From Plantago elongata (Eukaryota > Streptophyta > Magnoliopsida > Lamiales > Plantaginaceae), in the NCBI GenBank assembly GCA_036897095.1, contig JAYMSP010002997.1:1-21611 (forward strand): a DNA stretch of 21,611 bases. Direction: 5' to 3'. Of this stretch, positions 20,715 through 21,611 are shown piece after piece. Below the pieces are notes generated by a model. It searched no databases. It was not told where the DNA came from and was given only the letters and a program-made list of their open reading frames with translations. Positions within the stretch are counted from its first letter, which is position 1; each line of letters begins with the position of its first letter. A program made the position numbers and the translations under genes.

Positions 20715-21611
20715 TGTTGGTCCAGATAACGGCAAAGGTAAAGACTAGAGGGCGGGAGGGGGTGAATAGTCTTTACAAACTTTCGTCGATAAACAATATT
20801 TCTCAGAAACCTTAGGGGTCTCTGATACTTAGATTCCGAGAGTAGAAGACTTTAATGTGCTTTGCAGTAATAATGTGTGAGTGTGTGTTACTAGAATGTA
20901 AATGCAGTAAGTAAATAACACATCAACTTATAGTGGTTTCTGGAGGTGGCGTAATCCTTCAACTAGTCCACTTCGGCCTTTCTGAGATATAGAATCCAAT
21001 AGAACAGACAATTGAGTTCACCTTCCAATATATCCTATTCTAAGATCCTTACAAACAAATGGTTCCCAACCAAATGTCCCCCCTGAGTTATTCCCTAGCT
21101 TCTAAAGCCAAGCACTTCCTGTACTCAAGATAACCTTGGAGCTTTTCCTTGATTTCCCAAACCAAGTACTTCCTGCACTCCACGCCTTGATGGTGTTGGT
21201 TATATGATTGATTGTCAGGCTTCTCATTTAATAAATTTTAAGCTATTTATCCAGCAATCTGGAGAAGAAATCACAACTTAATATACTTGTTCAGTATATG
21301 GAAGGATTCTCTTTCTGACCCAAGTGTTGATAGCTGTTCTGGAGAATGAACTTCAGAAAGGATGTCTGAATGTTCAACTCTTTCACAGATAATCAAACTC
21401 TTGTTTAGGTTCAAGACACTTAGAACTACCAGTAATTCTTCGAGCTATTTGGCTGTAAGCTTGGAGAACTGTAGTTAGAAAGCTTGAGAGAATACTTGCT
21501 TGATATAACAATATGAGCGTAGTTCGTGTGTGTATTTCTCAGCTTCTAACTGTTGATATTTACAGATGAATTTGAGAGTCGTTCGAATTGGAGCTTCTCG
21601 AAATAAGTACT
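20715..21611 (+). mobile_element. Start of a nested LTR retrotransposon, probably Copia SIRE/Maximus type (partial)
   Basis: Homology to the outer LTR ends at 20714 and a new sequence begins TGTTGGTCCAGATAACGG, a TG start. The stretch CTAGAGGGCGGGAGGGGGTGAATAG just inside (20746-20770) is typical of long SIRE-type Copia LTRs as I remember them. The rest, to the window end, is non-coding and LTR-like and contains an imperfect direct repeat. The candidate target duplication before it is TAACC (20710-20714). The LTR end, PBS and internal genes are outside the window, so the family call is tentative. Confidence 0.65.
21108..21180. repeat. Imperfect direct repeat, 54-bp period, inside the nested LTR
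   Basis: CCAAGCACTTCCTGTACTC (21108-21126) recurs as CCAAGTACTTCCTGCACTC (21162-21180), with two differences. The surrounding bases are also loosely similar. It looks like a local tandem duplication within the LTR. Confidence 0.7.

Noticed and set aside
1-21611. CRISPR arrays, tRNA or rRNA genes, prokaryotic operons
   Set aside because: None seen; gene structure and elements are those of a plant nucleus.

Overview
The window is plant nuclear DNA, almost certainly from a flowering plant: a multi-exon host gene with short AT-rich GT-AG introns, a small Stowaway-like MITE, and a large Ty3/gypsy LTR retrotransposon that is itself interrupted by a second LTR element. I cannot name the species from sequence alone.

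Layout. (1) Positions 972-6022, minus strand: a complete 15-exon gene for a MYND-SET protein of 472 residues. I recognise it as the ortholog of Arabidopsis ATXR2 (SDG36), a histone H3 lysine methyltransferase. All 14 introns have GT-AG ends and the exon phases join without a break. A 117-bp Stowaway-like MITE sits in its intron 2. (2) Positions 6023-6960: a shared head-to-head promoter region with a canonical E2F site. (3) Positions 6961-7069, plus strand: the first coding exon of an unidentified Lys/Arg-rich, probably nuclear protein; its first intron starts at 7070. (4) Positions 7414-20714: a Tat-lineage Ty3/gypsy retrotransposon inserted in that intron in the same orientation. It has a 5' LTR (7414-8242), PBS, decayed gag, decayed pol (PR, RT, RNase H, second aRNH, integrase), then about 5.5 kb of extra DNA carrying genes on the opposite strand, a polypurine tract and a 3' LTR. 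(5) Positions 20715-21611: the start of another LTR (probably a Copia SIRE/Maximus-type element) inserted in the 3' LTR.

The most interesting part is the 14.8-19.7 kb segment. It holds two antisense transcription units, not one. The larger (14862-17931) encodes the known gypsy-type aORF with a PF04195-like domain and a coiled coil, and is spliced. The smaller (18938-19387) encodes a basic protein of about 149 residues that I do not recognise. Each is preceded by its own TATA promoter, and the two promoters are visibly homologous: the same TTTGATCCAA and GACGAAAAGAC boxes, the latter exactly 97 bp from the TATA box in both. In both units the protein-coding exon starts directly after a splice acceptor, with a G and then the start codon (ATA instead of ATG in the large unit).

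The element is dead in this copy: gag and pol carry several stops and frameshifts, including a stop in the protease Asp-Thr-Gly triad. The LTRs differ at roughly one position in ten. The retrotransposon and the nested insertion have stretched the first intron of the right-hand host gene to at least 14.5 kb, and the rest of that gene lies outside the window.
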